A stretch of 64,000 nucleotides of DNA, from assembly GCA_028683835.1 (NCBI GenBank), contig JAQUHB010000004.1, positions 1 through 64,000 of the forward strand, in the 5' to 3' direction. The notes beneath the pieces were generated by a model. That model saw only the letters and a program-made list of their open reading frames with translations. It made no database searches and was not told the DNA's origin. Both the position numbers and the translations under genes were made by a program. This DNA comes from Sulfurimonadaceae bacterium. Lineage in GTDB: Bacteria > Campylobacterota > Campylobacteria > Campylobacterales > Sulfurimonadaceae. Numbering within the stretch: the stretch's first letter is position 1; each line of letters starts with the position of its first letter. This document shows positions 25,006 to 34,743 of this stretch, piece by piece.

Positions 25006-26311
25006 TATTCACAGTACATAAAAGTTTTGTGCCCGCAAGGGAAGTGATAGTAGCCTGATAGATCTTTCCAAACTCTAAATCTTCGTCAAATTCTCTATCA
25101 GTCACATAAAGTTCGCCGTCGATCTCAGGAGCCCATGCAAGCTCTTTTGCGCTGAGAATATATTCGCTCTCTTCGCTTTCACCGTCAATCACGATAGAAA
25201 CAGTTTTACCGATCTCTTTTTCAAGACTTTTTAGCTCACATGCAGAAGCGATTTTTCCAAGGATTTTCGCACGTTTTTCGATCGTTTTTTTATCTATCTT
25301 GTCACTCATCTCATAAGCCGGAGTCGTCTCTTCGTCCGAATAGCTAAACACATTGATACGGTCAAAACCAAAAGATGCCGCAAAATCGCACATCTCATCA
25401 AACATTTCTTGAGTCTCGTTTGGATGTCCGACGATGAAGCTTGTTCTTAAAAATGAGTTTGGAAGCGCCTTCATCGCATCTAAAAGCTCGATAGTCTTCT
25501 CTTTGCCAAAACCGCGTTTCATCATACGAAGCATCTCGTCGTTGATATGTTGGATCGGCATATCGAAATAGTTCTGGAAAATTTTAGATTTTCCAATGTT
25601 TTGGATCAGTTTTAGAGAGGTCGTCGATGGGTAGAGATACAAAATTCTTGCACTTTTTACACCCTCGATAAGCTCGATACGGCTGATCAGAAGGGAAAGT
25701 CCATCGATCGTTTTTTTGTCTCTTAGGTATGAAGAACTATCCTGAGAAACAAAGCTGAAATCGTAATACCCTTTTTTCACAAGTCCTTCTACTTCTCTTG
25801 CCACAGAGTCAAGTGAACGGGAATTGAGCTTACCTTTGAAAGAGGGGATCGCACAAAAACTACATGTCTGGTTACAACCCTCTGAGAGTTTGATGTATGC
25901 GTGATAAGTAGAACCCGTGACCACGCGTTCAGCGCCATCTATGAGGTATACTTCTTCAGAAAACTGAGATTTTTTACTTGCCAAAAGCTCATCGATACGT
26001 TCATAATCGCCCACACCCGTAAAGAGATCGACTTCTGGCATATCTTGGACGAGTTCAGCTTGATAGCGTTCACTTAGGCATCCAGCCATGACAAGTAATG
26101 AATCCTCTTTTCTTGCATCATGAAGATTTAAAATCGTATTGATTGATTCCTCTTTTGCCGCGTCGATAAATCCGCAGGTATTGACGATGATGACATCGGC
26201 GTCACTTTGATCTTGGGTAAGTTCATAGTTTTGTAATCGTCCCATCATCACTTCGGTATCGACAAGGTTTTTCGTACATCCCAAAGAAACGATGTGTAGT
26301 TTTTTGCTCAT
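24998..26311 (-). CDS. rimO: Ribosomal protein uS12 methylthiotransferase RimO
   Basis: 437 residues with the same three-domain layout as MiaB, but the N-terminus (IVSLGCTKNLVDTEVMMG) and the radical SAM motif CNQTCSFCAIP are those of RimO. It adds a methylthio group to an aspartate of ribosomal protein uS12. A C-terminal TRAM domain (about 370-437) is present. It is co-transcribed with tilS downstream. RimO and MiaB therefore flank the pilus-like genes in this region. Confidence 0.93.
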   Translation of the reverse strand: MSKKLHIVSLGCTKNLVDTEVMMGRLQNYELTQDQSDADVIIVNTCGFIDAAKEESINTILNLHDARKEDSLLVMAGCLSERYQAELVQDMPEVDLFTGVGDYERIDELLASKKSQFSEEVYLIDGAERVVTGSTYHAYIKLSEGCNQTCSFCAIPSFKGKLNSRSLDSVAREVEGLVKKGYYDFSFVSQDSSSYLRDKKTIDGLSLLISRIELIEGVKSARILYLYPSTTSLKLIQNIGKSKIFQNYFDMPIQHINDEMLRMMKRGFGKEKTIELLDAMKALPNSFLRTSFIVGHPNETQEMFDEMCDFAASFGFDRINVFSYSDEETTPAYEMSDKIDKKTIEKRAKILGKIASACELKSLEKEIGKTVSIVIDGESEESEYILSAKELAWAPEIDGELYVTDREFDEDLEFGKIYQATITSLAGTKLLCTVNNA

Positions 26312-26458
26312 ATTTTTTCACTTTTTAAAAAATTTTACCATCATCTGCATGGATGGTTTCATTAGGCGAAATTATATCCAATTCGTGAAGATGTTGTCTG
26401 ATGATTGTTTTACTTCTTCTAGAATAAATAAATTATAAAGAGAAAAGGAATAGTATAT

Positions 26459-27238
26459 ATGACAAAAAATATGATAGATACAAGAGTTCCACGGATTATT
26501 GTGTTATATTGGATCATCAAGATCGCTTCTACGACGCTGGGTGAAACGGGTGCGGATATGTTTTCTATGACTTTTGATCTTGGATATGCGACGACTATTT
26601 TTATCTTCATGATCACTTTTTTAGTATTTTTAGGGATTAAACTTTCTCTTAAACGCTATGAACCGCTTACATATTGGCTGACCTTTACTGCTACGGCGAT
26701 TGTAGGTACTGCGATATCGGATTTCATCGACCGCACGCTTGGACTTGGATATGCTGTGGGTTCACTTGTTCTGGTTTCTCTACTTGGCATCGTCTTGTAT
26801 CTGTGGCATCGCATTGATGGAACTCTCTCTGTTGAAAAGATATATAAAACCTCTTCGGAACTCTACTACTGGATCGCATTTTTGATCGCAAATACTCTTG
26901 GTACGGCGGCGGGAGATTTCTTGGCGGATGATCTTGGCATCGGTTTTGTGCAGAGTGCGACGCTTATCTCCATAATGCTTGTGAGTCTGGTCGTGCTTAA
27001 TTACTACACAAAGATATCCAAGATATTTCTCTTTTGGCTGGCTTTTGTCCTCACGCGTCCCTTTGGCGCGACCTTTGGAGACTTGCTTACAAAACCTCTT
27101 GATCACGGCGGACTTGATCTTGGAACAGTGGGTTCATCGGCATTTTTTATGGCGGTCTTAGTCTTGGCGCTGATCTTTGAGATCAATTATGAGAAGATAC
27201 ACCACTATAGAAAAAGAGTGTTTTTCAAGAGAGATTAA
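26459..27238 (+). CDS. COG4705 multi-repeat membrane protein
   Basis: 259 residues with about eight hydrophobic helices in four related repeats. Each repeat has a Gly-x-x-x-Asp signature: TTLGETGAD, VGTAISDF, LGTAAGDFLADDLG and FGATFGDLL. This is the pattern of COG4705 membrane proteins, function unknown. An AAGGA ribosome binding site lies 9 bases before the ATG. It is followed, 36 bases on, by an MsrQ-like gene. Confidence 0.8.
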   Translation: MTKNMIDTRVPRIIVLYWIIKIASTTLGETGADMFSMTFDLGYATTIFIFMITFLVFLGIKLSLKRYEPLTYWLTFTATAIVGTAISDFIDRTLGLGYAVGSLVLVSLLGIVLYLWHRIDGTLSVEKIYKTSSELYYWIAFLIANTLGTAAGDFLADDLGIGFVQSATLISIMLVSLVVLNYYTKISKIFLFWLAFVLTRPFGATFGDLLTKPLDHGGLDLGTVGSSAFFMAVLVLALIFEINYEKIHHYRKRVFFKRD

Positions 27239-27262
27239 AAGCTACTTTGAGAAATAATACTC

Positions 27263-27268
27263 TATAAT
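27263..27268 (+). promoter_or_regulatory. -10 box of the MsrQ-like gene
   Basis: TATAAT ends 6 bases before the ATG at 27275, so the transcript would start at or close to the A of the start codon. No ribosome binding site is visible. A leaderless mRNA is likely if this box is used. Confidence 0.5.
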
Positions 27269-27274
27269 TGCGCC

Positions 27275-27877
27275 ATGAGAACACTAATCACACTTTTGGC
27301 TTTAATGCCTCTTTTTTATATGTCATTTCGTTACTCCTTTTCGCTTGGCTGGCATTGGCCAAGCAGTGTGGCTGATCTTTTTAGCAAATATCTGCATATC
27401 ACTATCGGCGGATATCCTACCGATTTTTGGAAGTTTGTCCAAGATGTGAGTGCAAAAACCGCGCTGAATCTTTTCATCATCACACTTGCTATCAAACCTC
27501 TACGTAATATTCTAACAATCGATTTTTTAAAGTATAGAAAAGAGCTGGGGCTTTTTGGATTCTTTTATGTGCTCTTTCATGTAAGTGTTTTTATCGGTAT
27601 AAAACATCATTTCGACTATCATGAAATATATGGTGCGATGCAAGAGCACCTGTTTTTATGGTTTGGATTTGCGGCATTTTTGATCTTTCTTATGATGGCA
27701 ATTACTTCAATACCGTTTCTGTTTAAACGTCTCTCCTCTTGGCATAAGCTTTTTTATTTTGGGATGGTACTTGTGATGATCCATTTTCTCCTCGCGCAAA
27801 AAGAGGTTTCAATGGATGAGATCATATATGTTGCGGTGATATCGGGACTTTTATCTCTTCGACTTTTAAAGCGTTAA
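27275..27877 (+). CDS. MsrQ-like heme-binding membrane protein
   Basis: 200 residues with about six transmembrane helices of the ferric reductase-like family. Conserved His residues lie in LFHVSVF, HEIYGAMQEH, SSWHKLFY and MIHFLL. MsrQ passes electrons to MsrP, a periplasmic methionine sulfoxide reductase. No msrP is adjacent, so the partner may be remote or this may be another ferric reductase-like subunit. The gene is followed, after one base, by a flavoprotein gene. Confidence 0.7.
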   Translation: MRTLITLLALMPLFYMSFRYSFSLGWHWPSSVADLFSKYLHITIGGYPTDFWKFVQDVSAKTALNLFIITLAIKPLRNILTIDFLKYRKELGLFGFFYVLFHVSVFIGIKHHFDYHEIYGAMQEHLFLWFGFAAFLIFLMMAITSIPFLFKRLSSWHKLFYFGMVLVMIHFLLAQKEVSMDEIIYVAVISGLLSLRLLKR

Positions 27878-27878
27878 A

Positions 27879-29036
27879 ATGTATGATGTTTTGATCCTCG
27901 GCGCGGGAGCGAGCGGGCTGATGTGCGCGGCTGAACTTTCCACTTGCAAGGGTATAAAAGTCGGTGTGATCGATGCAAATGCAAATGTCGGCGCGAAGAT
28001 AAAGATATCGGGTGGCGGAAAATGCAATATCACAAATACACAGGTAAGTGAAAAAAACTATCTCGGCGATGAGAGTTTTGTCGCTTCTGTACTTTCACGT
28101 TTTACAAAAGAGGATCTTTTAGGGTTCTTACATGCCAATGGCTTAAAACCAGTGATTCGTAAAAATAGATATTACTTTTGCCAAATAAGCAGTGACGAGA
28201 TCATCTCTATTTTCCGTCGTTTGACGAAAAATACAAAATATCATTTAGGTGAAACTCTCTTAGATGTAAGTCAAAATATAGAGTGTTTTACAGTCAAAAC
28301 CTCAAGAGCCGAGTACAGAGCTAAAAATCTTGTCATAGCAACGGGCGGAGTAAGCTACAAAACTCTTAACGCTACGGATATAGGGATCCAGATAGCCAAG
28401 CAGTTCGGACACGAAGTCACCGAGTTTACACCGGCACTTGTGGGTTTAACACTTCAAAAAGATCAGTTTTGGATGAAAGAGCTCAGCGGGATAAGTGCCG
28501 AGGTAGAGATAGAAGTGGAGGGCAAAAAATTGCGAGAAGAGATGCTTTTCGCGCATCGCGGTATCAGCGGACCTGCGATTCTGAGTGCTTCGCTTTACTG
28601 GAAAAAGGGAAATATGTTTATCAACTTTTTGCCGGATCATGACATTAATATACTAATAAAAAACTCCAAAAAAAATATCTCTTCGGTTTTAAATCTTTCC
28701 AAACGCCTCTCGAAAGCTTTGCTTGAAGCCTTACATGTAGAGGATAAGCCCTGCAATAAACTTACACGTGAAGAGTTGCAAAATCTTCAAGTTATCCAAA
28801 AATATCCTTTCGCACCGGCAGGAAATTTTGGTTTTACAAAAGCCGAGGTCAGCCGCGGCGGGGTAAAAACAGAAGGCTTACATGGTAAGAGTATGATGAG
28901 TAAAAAAGTGGACGGACTCTATTTTATAGGCGAGGTCACCAATGTCACGGGAGAGCTTGGCGGATACAATTTTCAGTGGGCATTTAGCAGCGGAGTCGTT
29001 TGCGCAAGGGAGATAAAATCGCGTTATAATTGTTGA
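27879..29036 (+). CDS. BaiN/RdsA (HI0933)-family FAD flavoprotein
   Basis: 385 residues with an N-terminal dinucleotide-binding motif LGAGASGLMCAAEL and the family signature SGGGKCNITNTQ. Near the C-terminus is GGYNFQWAFSSG. HI0933-family enzymes are uncharacterised flavoproteins or reductases; the role here is unknown. It begins 1 base after the MsrQ-like gene and is probably co-transcribed. Two or three near-copies of the TTACATGTAA word lie in it (around 28137, 28730 and 28877). Confidence 0.85.
   Translation: MYDVLILGAGASGLMCAAELSTCKGIKVGVIDANANVGAKIKISGGGKCNITNTQVSEKNYLGDESFVASVLSRFTKEDLLGFLHANGLKPVIRKNRYYFCQISSDEIISIFRRLTKNTKYHLGETLLDVSQNIECFTVKTSRAEYRAKNLVIATGGVSYKTLNATDIGIQIAKQFGHEVTEFTPALVGLTLQKDQFWMKELSGISAEVEIEVEGKKLREEMLFAHRGISGPAILSASLYWKKGNMFINFLPDHDINILIKNSKKNISSVLNLSKRLSKALLEALHVEDKPCNKLTREELQNLQVIQKYPFAPAGNFGFTKAEVSRGGVKTEGLHGKSMMSKKVDGLYFIGEVTNVTGELGGYNFQWAFSSGVVCAREIKSRYNC
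29025..29030 (+). promoter_or_regulatory. -10 box of the P-type ATPase gene
   Basis: TATAAT lies inside the last codons of the BaiN-like gene, 26 bases before the ATPase start, with AAGGAG next to the ATG. Confidence 0.45.
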
Positions 29037-29055
29037 AATCTCTTAAGGAGTTTTC

Positions 29056-31617
29056 ATGGCAGAAAAGTTGACAGGTCTTAGTGCCAAAGAGGTAGAAGAA
29101 CGAATAAAAGAGTATGGTTTCAATGAGCTTGAGGAAAAAACCCAGAGCTGGGCTTTACGCTTGTTTAGAAGATTTTGGGGACCTATCCCGTGGATGATAG
29201 AAATTGCTGTCATTCTTTCAGCCATTGCAAAAAAATGGGAAGATCTCATTATCATCCTTGTACTGCTTTTTGTCAATGCAATAGTCGATTTTTATCAGGA
29301 ATCCAAAGCGCTAAGTGCCATAGCTGTTTTAAAAAATAGGTTGGCAAGAGGGGCCCTTGTTTTTCGTGATGATATTTGGCAGGAGATCGATGCCAAAATG
29401 GTTGTTCCTGATGATATTATCAAGATAAAGATAGGTGATATCGTAGCTGCGGATGTAAAACTTCTAGAGGGTGATGAAGCGCTTTTGGTCGACCAGTCTG
29501 CACTCACGGGTGAGTCACTTCCTGTATATAAAAATATTGGAGACGAGTTATATGCAAATGCTATTATAAAGCAAGGCGAGATGATAGCACGTGTGACAAA
29601 GACCGCCAAAGAGACCTATTTTGGAAAGACTGTCGGACTTGTCGCAAAAGCACAGCAGGAAGAACATAGCCATTTTCAAAAAATGGTGATCAAAGTGGGC
29701 AATTTTCTAATAGCATTGACATTGTTAATGATAGTCATCATCATCTATCATGGCATCAAAACTGGTCAGCCAACTATGGAACTCCTTATCTTCGCCCTTG
29801 TCCTCACTATCTCTGCTATTCCTGTTGCAATGCCAGCTGTTTTAACCGTTACTATGGCAATAGGTGCGCGCGCTCTCTCAGCAAAAGATGCAATCGTCAG
29901 TCGCCTTTCTGCCATAGAAGAGCTCGCGGGAATGGATATTTTATGTTCAGATAAAACAGGGACACTGACACAAAACTCTATGAGTTTGGCAGAGCCATAT
30001 ATGACTGGCAACTATACTACAGATGAGTTGATATTGTATGCGATGTTGGCTAGTAAAGAGGAAAATAATGATCCCATAGAAAAGCCCATTTTCGAGTATA
30101 TGCGTAAAAATTCTATAGAAGATAAAAGAGTATATTATAAACTGCAAAAGTTTCTTCCTTTTGATCCTGTACATAAACGGACTCAAGGTTTTTATAAGAG
30201 TGACAAAAATGAGATTATCGTGACAAAAGGTGCTCCGCAAATCATCATCGCACAGTGTGATGATAAAGAGTTTGATGTTAAAGAGGCATTGGTTCAAGTG
30301 GAGCTTTTTGCATCTCGCGGGTTTAGAACACTTGGAGTAGGATACAAAAGTCCAGAAGAGGAAAACTATCATTTTGTCGGATTGATTCCTCTTTTTGATC
30401 CGCCTCGTGAAGATTCAAAAGAAGCCATAGAAGCTGCACGTGCCAAAGGTGTGTCCGTTAAAATGATCACTGGCGATAATATCGCAGTCGCGAAATATAT
30501 ATCAAACCTGCTTAGCATCGGTGAAAATATCGAAGATATCCATATCCTAAAAGGGGAGTCTTTAGAAGAATATATCTACCTGTCAAAAGTTTTATCCGGA
30601 GCAATCGTAAAGAATTTGAATCCCGATGAAGCTAAAGATGAGGTGGATCAAAGAGTTGCCGATATTTTAAAAAATGTGCAAAAAGAGCTTTATAATATGC
30701 CGCTTCCAAAAGGAGGCGTTGCCAAACATGAATCGGAGATCATTGCTATTATCGAAGAAGCAGACGGCTTTGCGCAGGTATTTCCAGAAGATAAATATTT
30801 TATCGTAGAAAAACTTCAAAAGGCGGATCATATCGTAGGCATGACGGGTGATGGCGTCAATGACGCTCCTGCACTTAAAAAAGCGGATTGCGGTATCGCG
30901 GTGAGCGGTGCAACCGATGCTGCGCGCGCGGCGGCTGATATCGTACTTATGGCTCCCGGTTTAGGGGTGATCACGGATGCTATAGACGAAGCGCGACGTA
31001 TTTTTGAGAGGATGAAAAGTTACACAACTTTTCGTATTGCAGAGACGATACGCATCGTTGTATTTATGAGTCTTGCTATTGTGTTTTATGATTTTTATCC
31101 GGTCACTGCGTTGATGATCATTATTTTGGCACTTTTAAACGACATTCCTATTATGACGATAGCCTATGACAATACAAAAGTAAGAGTAAAACCTGTCAGA
31201 TGGGATATGAAAGAGATTTTTGTACTTGCAATTTGGCTTGGACTTGCCGGAGTCATCTCCTCATTCTTACTTTTTTGGTATCTCATGTCGGTTCTTGATT
31301 TTAAGCTTGCGTTTATTCAAACGCTCTTTTTTGCAAAACTTGTTATCGCAGGGCATGGAACTATCTACAATACAAGGGTGGATGACTGGTTTTTTAAACG
31401 TCCATATCCATCTTTAAAACTTTTTGCAGCTACTTTTGCAAGTCGAATTATTGGAACTGTGATCGCTATTTATGGCTTTGGTTTTATGGAACCTATCGGT
31501 TGGAGATGGGCCGCAGCGATGTGGGGATATGCGCTTGTGTGGTTAGTATTTAATGATATTGTTAAAATGGGAGTATTAAAATACTATAGGAGGTTGTATC
31601 ATAAAGAGGTGATTTAA
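29056..31617 (+). CDS. P-type proton-translocating ATPase (type IIIA-like)
   Basis: 853 residues. Motifs: N-terminal cation-ATPase domain, actuator TGES (ALTGESLPV), phosphorylation site DKTGT with Asp299, nucleotide-binding KGAPQ, and GDGVNDAPALK. Transmembrane helices are grouped as in plasma-membrane proton ATPases, with no N-terminal metal-binding domain. The region before VFPEDKYFIV contains an insertion of about 60 residues (LNPDEAKDEVDQ...). It should pump protons out at the expense of ATP. Such pumps occur in several acid-facing or marine chemolithotrophs. It has its own -10 box and terminator. Confidence 0.9.
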   Translation: MAEKLTGLSAKEVEERIKEYGFNELEEKTQSWALRLFRRFWGPIPWMIEIAVILSAIAKKWEDLIIILVLLFVNAIVDFYQESKALSAIAVLKNRLARGALVFRDDIWQEIDAKMVVPDDIIKIKIGDIVAADVKLLEGDEALLVDQSALTGESLPVYKNIGDELYANAIIKQGEMIARVTKTAKETYFGKTVGLVAKAQQEEHSHFQKMVIKVGNFLIALTLLMIVIIIYHGIKTGQPTMELLIFALVLTISAIPVAMPAVLTVTMAIGARALSAKDAIVSRLSAIEELAGMDILCSDKTGTLTQNSMSLAEPYMTGNYTTDELILYAMLASKEENNDPIEKPIFEYMRKNSIEDKRVYYKLQKFLPFDPVHKRTQGFYKSDKNEIIVTKGAPQIIIAQCDDKEFDVKEALVQVELFASRGFRTLGVGYKSPEEENYHFVGLIPLFDPPREDSKEAIEAARAKGVSVKMITGDNIAVAKYISNLLSIGENIEDIHILKGESLEEYIYLSKVLSGAIVKNLNPDEAKDEVDQRVADILKNVQKELYNMPLPKGGVAKHESEIIAIIEEADGFAQVFPEDKYFIVEKLQKADHIVGMTGDGVNDAPALKKADCGIAVSGATDAARAAADIVLMAPGLGVITDAIDEARRIFERMKSYTTFRIAETIRIVVFMSLAIVFYDFYPVTALMIIILALLNDIPIMTIAYDNTKVRVKPVRWDMKEIFVLAIWLGLAGVISSFLLFWYLMSVLDFKLAFIQTLFFAKLVIAGHGTIYNTRVDDWFFKRPYPSLKLFAATFASRIIGTVIAIYGFGFMEPIGWRWAAAMWGYALVWLVFNDIVKMGVLKYYRRLYHKEVI

Positions 31618-31670
31618 AATAACTTATCATACTTGAAGGTGAGCTTCTTTTGCATTATTACCTAAAGTTC

Positions 31671-31700
31671 AGCTCTATTAAGAGCTTCTCTTTTCTTCTC
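31671..31700 (+). terminator. Terminator of the P-type ATPase gene
   Basis: AGCTCT (31671-31676) and AGAGCT (31681-31686) form a short stem with a 4-base loop, followed by a T-rich run (TCTCTTTTCTTCTC). The stem is short, so confidence is moderate. Confidence 0.5.
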
Positions 31701-31754
31701 TTGTAAATATTTATAAAATTTATTCTTTTACTTTTAATTTAGGTATGGAAAGTG

Positions 31755-31760
31755 TATAAT
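31755..31760 (+). promoter_or_regulatory. -10 box of pckA
   Basis: TATAAT, preceded by G at the extended -10 position, 52 bases before the pckA ATG. No clear -35 box. Confidence 0.55.
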
Positions 31761-31811
31761 TTCAAACTTAAAATGTTTTTATAGACATTGCAAAACCAAT
31801 GAAGGCAAAAT

Positions 31812-33395
31812 ATGATTGATTCTACACATTTAGAGCAACTTGGACTACAAAATATAAATAAAATATACCATAACCTTAGTTATGACGAGTTGATTCAACA
31901 TGAACTTGATAATGGCGAATGTAGTATGACAAGCAGTGGTGCTACTACCGTAGATACAGGTGTTTTTACAGGCCGCAGTCCTAAAGATAAATATTTTGTC
32001 AATCAGGAACCGTCAAATAAATATATTGCTTGGGGAGATGTCAATCAAAAGATCGATAAAGCTATTTTTGATGAACTCTTCGAACTTTCCAAATCTCAAC
32101 TTTCACACAAAGATCTTTATGTAACTGACGTATTTACAGGTGCAAGTCCTGCAAGTAAGCGTTCTATCCGTTTTATTACTGAGATTGCGTGGCAGTCTCA
32201 TTTTGTGACAAATATGTTTATCCGTCCTACAAAAGAAGATCTTAAAACTTTTAAAGCTGACTTTACAGTTTTTAATGCTTGTAAAGCGGTCAATGAAAAG
32301 TGGCAAGAGCATGGTCTTAACTCTGAAGTATTTGTTCTTTTTAATATTGAAGAAAATATGGCGATTATCGGCGGTACTTGGTATGGTGGTGAACTCAAAA
32401 AAGGGATTTTCTCTATGATGAATTATTGGTTACCATTAGAAGGAAAACTCTCAATGCATTGTTCTGCAAATATAGGAAAAGATGGCGATACAGCACTTTT
32501 CTTTGGTTTGAGCGGAACAGGTAAAACAACCCTTTCTACAGATCCGCAACGCCGTCTTATTGGTGATGATGAACATGGCTGGGATGACGAAGGTGTATTT
32601 AATTTCGAGGGTGGATGTTACGCTAAAGTGATCAATCTTGACCCATCAAGTGAACCTGAAATCTTTGGTGCGATCAAAAGAGGGGCACTTTTGGAAAATG
32701 TCATGTTTGACTGTGAAGGTGCTGTTGATTATGCTAGTTGTGTAAAAACTGAAAATACCCGTGTTTCTTACCCAATCGAACATATAGAAAACCATGAACC
32801 GTCTTTAATGGGTGGACATGCTCAAAATATTATTTTCTTAACAGCGGATGCTTTTGGTGTTCTTCCTCCAGTGAGTAAACTTTCTAAAGAACAGGCAATG
32901 TACTACTTTTTAAGCGGCTACACAGCAAAAGTTGCTGGAACTGAACGCGGGATTACTGAGCCGGTTGCTACTTTTAGCGCTTGTTTTGGAGAAGCATTTT
33001 TACCGCTACATCCAACAGTATACGCAAAACTTCTTGGTGAAAAGATCGATAAACATGGCGTGCATGTGTATCTTGTAAACACTGGCTGGAGTGGTGGAGG
33101 ATATGGTGTTGGTAAGCGTATGAGCATCAAAGATACTCGTGCTTGTATCAATTCGATCTTAGATAGTAGTATCAATGACTGCGAGTTTGACAGAACAGAT
33201 ATCTTTGGTTTGGAGGTTCCAAAAACTCTTGGAGATATCAATCCAAGTGTTTTAAATCCTCGTAATGCATGGGAAGATAAAGTGGCTTATGATGCTACAA
33301 CAAAGAGGCTTGCGGCTATGTTTATCAAAAACTTTCAAAAATATCAAACTGAAGACAGTGCTTTTGATTTCTCAGAAGCTGGTCCAAAAGGTTGA
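31812..33395 (+). CDS. pckA: Phosphoenolpyruvate carboxykinase (ATP)
   Basis: 527 residues. Family motifs: ATP-binding P-loop [29 protein letters not shown] and [16 protein letters not shown]. It converts oxaloacetate and ATP to PEP, CO2 and ADP in gluconeogenesis; in chemolithoautotrophs it feeds sugar synthesis. Arg-rich FTGRSPKDK near the N-terminus binds the substrate. The gene is followed by the convergent proC, with a hairpin between. Confidence 0.95.
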   Translation: MIDSTHLEQLGLQNINKIYHNLSYDELIQHELDNGECSMTSSGATTVDTGVFTGRSPKDKYFVNQEPSNKYIAWGDVNQKIDKAIFDELFELSKSQLSHKDLYVTDVFTGASPASKRSIRFITEIAWQSHFVTNMFIRPTKEDLKTFKADFTVFNACKAVNEKWQEHGLNSEVFVLFNIEENMAIIGGTWYGGELKKGIFSMMNYWLPLEGKLSMHCSANIGKDGDTALFFGLSGTGKTTLSTDPQRRLIGDDEHGWDDEGVFNFEGGCYAKVINLDPSSEPEIFGAIKRGALLENVMFDCEGAVDYASCVKTENTRVSYPIEHIENHEPSLMGGHAQNIIFLTADAFGVLPPVSKLSKEQAMYYFLSGYTAKVAGTERGITEPVATFSACFGEAFLPLHPTVYAKLLGEKIDKHGVHVYLVNTGWSGGGYGVGKRMSIKDTRACINSILDSSINDCEFDRTDIFGLEVPKTLGDINPSVLNPRNAWEDKVAYDATTKRLAAMFIKNFQKYQTEDSAFDFSEAGPKG

Positions 33396-33401
33396 TCTTC
33401 T

Positions 33402-33444
33402 AAAAAAAACTTTTACATGTAAGCCATTTTGCTTACATGCGAAG
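33402..33444 (-). terminator. proC terminator built from an inverted pair of TTACATG words
   Basis: CATGTAAGC (33416-33424) and GCTTACATG (33431-33439) form a perfect 9-bp stem with a 6-base loop. On the minus strand it is followed by TAAAAG and eight T (33409-33402), about 26 bases after the proC stop. The arms are the exact TTACATGTAA copy (33413-33422) and the variant CTTACATGCGAAG (33432-33444). This resembles the way uptake-sequence pairs form terminators in Neisseria and Haemophilus. Confidence 0.75.
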
Positions 33445-33469
33445 TACCCCGTAAATGTAGAGCTATATT

Positions 33470-34231
33470 TTATAATTCTGTCGCTTTTTTATATGCAGCT
33501 TCTATTGCTTTTATACAACCGTTTCTTACACCGTTTTCTTCTAAGGCGCTATATCCAGCAGCCGTTGTCCCCCCTGGACTCATAACAGCATCTTTTAAAA
33601 GAGCAGGGTGAATATCTTGAATTATTGCACTAAAACCTAAGAAAAGTCCGCGCATCAAACTCATTGCATCATCACGTTTAAGCCCTTGCTTAACTGCACC
33701 ATCTGCCAATGCCTCTGCCATGAGCGCTAGGAAGGCAGGTCCACTTCCTGCAAGCGCTGTAGCGATATCAAGCTCTTTTTGTGAAGATACCCACAGAGTT
33801 AGTCCAATAGCACTAAATATCGTGATAGCTTCATTCATGCAAGTAGTTTCACCAGTCAATGTAGTCATAGACTTTCCAATATTTGCTGCAAGATTTGGCA
33901 TCGCTCTTACATAATTTTTAGCTTGAATATTGAGCTTTAGTTTTTCTATGGTTGTGCCGGCAAGAACAGAATAAAGAGTCTTGGCTTCACCTAAGATAAG
34001 TGTTTTCATAGCTGTGATATTTGCAGGTTTGACACACAGAATAAGCGTTTTATCGGTTGCATCGAAGTTTGCAAAAAGGGTTTTTGTGATACTTTTTTGT
34101 AGCTTTTCCTCAAAGCTGATGAGCTTTTGCATATCTCTTCCGACAAGTTCTATGTCATATTCTGAAATAAGACCAGCAGCAATGGCATATGCCATATTTC
34201 CATTACCAATAAGGGTGATTTTTTCTTTCAT
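33470..34231 (-). CDS. proC: Pyrroline-5-carboxylate reductase
   Basis: 253 residues with an N-terminal Rossmann NADP-binding motif (IGNGNMAYAIAAGL) and the family signature near the C-terminus (DAVMSPGGTTAAGYSALEENGVR). It makes proline from pyrroline-5-carboxylate. It lies 3 bases downstream of fliW on the same strand, so the two may be one transcript. An uptake-like word hairpin follows. Confidence 0.92.
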   Translation of the reverse strand: MKEKITLIGNGNMAYAIAAGLISEYDIELVGRDMQKLISFEEKLQKSITKTLFANFDATDKTLILCVKPANITAMKTLILGEAKTLYSVLAGTTIEKLKLNIQAKNYVRAMPNLAANIGKSMTTLTGETTCMNEAITIFSAIGLTLWVSSQKELDIATALAGSGPAFLALMAEALADGAVKQGLKRDDAMSLMRGLFLGFSAIIQDIHPALLKDAVMSPGGTTAAGYSALEENGVRNGCIKAIEAAYKKATEL

Positions 34232-34234
34232 GAT

Positions 34235-34618
34235 TTAATCTTTTTGTAAAAAATTTGATAGTTTTTCGGAGACTCCGTAAGGGGAATTGTCAGCTAGGAT
34301 CACTTGCAACATAGTACCGTTGTCTGTATTGAAAACAAGTGGACCTACAAAATTTATATATGAATCTTCAATCGGAGTTGCGACGATAAGCATATTGTAT
34401 ACGAGAAAATTTGTAGTTTCACTAATCTCAAGGAGTTCCTGAACAGCCGAGGAAATATCAATATTATATTCACGCAGAACAAAGGGATTTATTAGGGTAA
34501 AAGATGGTTCATTAGCATCTAAAACTTGAAGTCTTGCAAAAACATCATCTATCGTTTTTAGCTCCATCTTTGTGATGTTTTCAAAACCTAACAACGGACT
34601 TTTTAACTCAAATATCAT
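34235..34618 (-). CDS. fliW: Flagellar assembly factor FliW
   Basis: 127 residues starting MIFELKSPLLGFE, the typical FliW start; an in-frame start 21 codons upstream reads through non-family sequence. FliW binds the translational repressor CsrA and is released by flagellin, tying flagellin synthesis to secretion. A TACAAT -10 box lies upstream. The downstream partner is proC, an unusual pairing; csrA is not in the window. Confidence 0.88.
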   Translation of the reverse strand: MIFELKSPLLGFENITKMELKTIDDVFARLQVLDANEPSFTLINPFVLREYNIDISSAVQELLEISETTNFLVYNMLIVATPIEDSYINFVGPLVFNTDNGTMLQVILADNSPYGVSEKLSNFLQKD

Positions 34619-34648
34619 AAGTAAACCTTTAAAATGAACAGTAATATT

Positions 34649-34654
34649 ATTGTA
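34649..34654 (-). promoter_or_regulatory. -10 box of fliW
   Basis: TACAAT on the minus strand, 30 bases before the fliW ATG at 34618. No clear -35 box. Confidence 0.4.
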
Positions 34655-34743
34655 GCACATTTGCAGTAATTTAGTTGTCACTTAATGTAGGGTAACAATT
34701 ATTTTCGATAAAATAACACTCTTAACAAAAAGAAGGATTTATT

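Noticed and set aside
29295-30372. Several ORFs opposite the P-type ATPase gene
   Set aside because: All are antisense frames of a well supported gene and lack conserved motifs.
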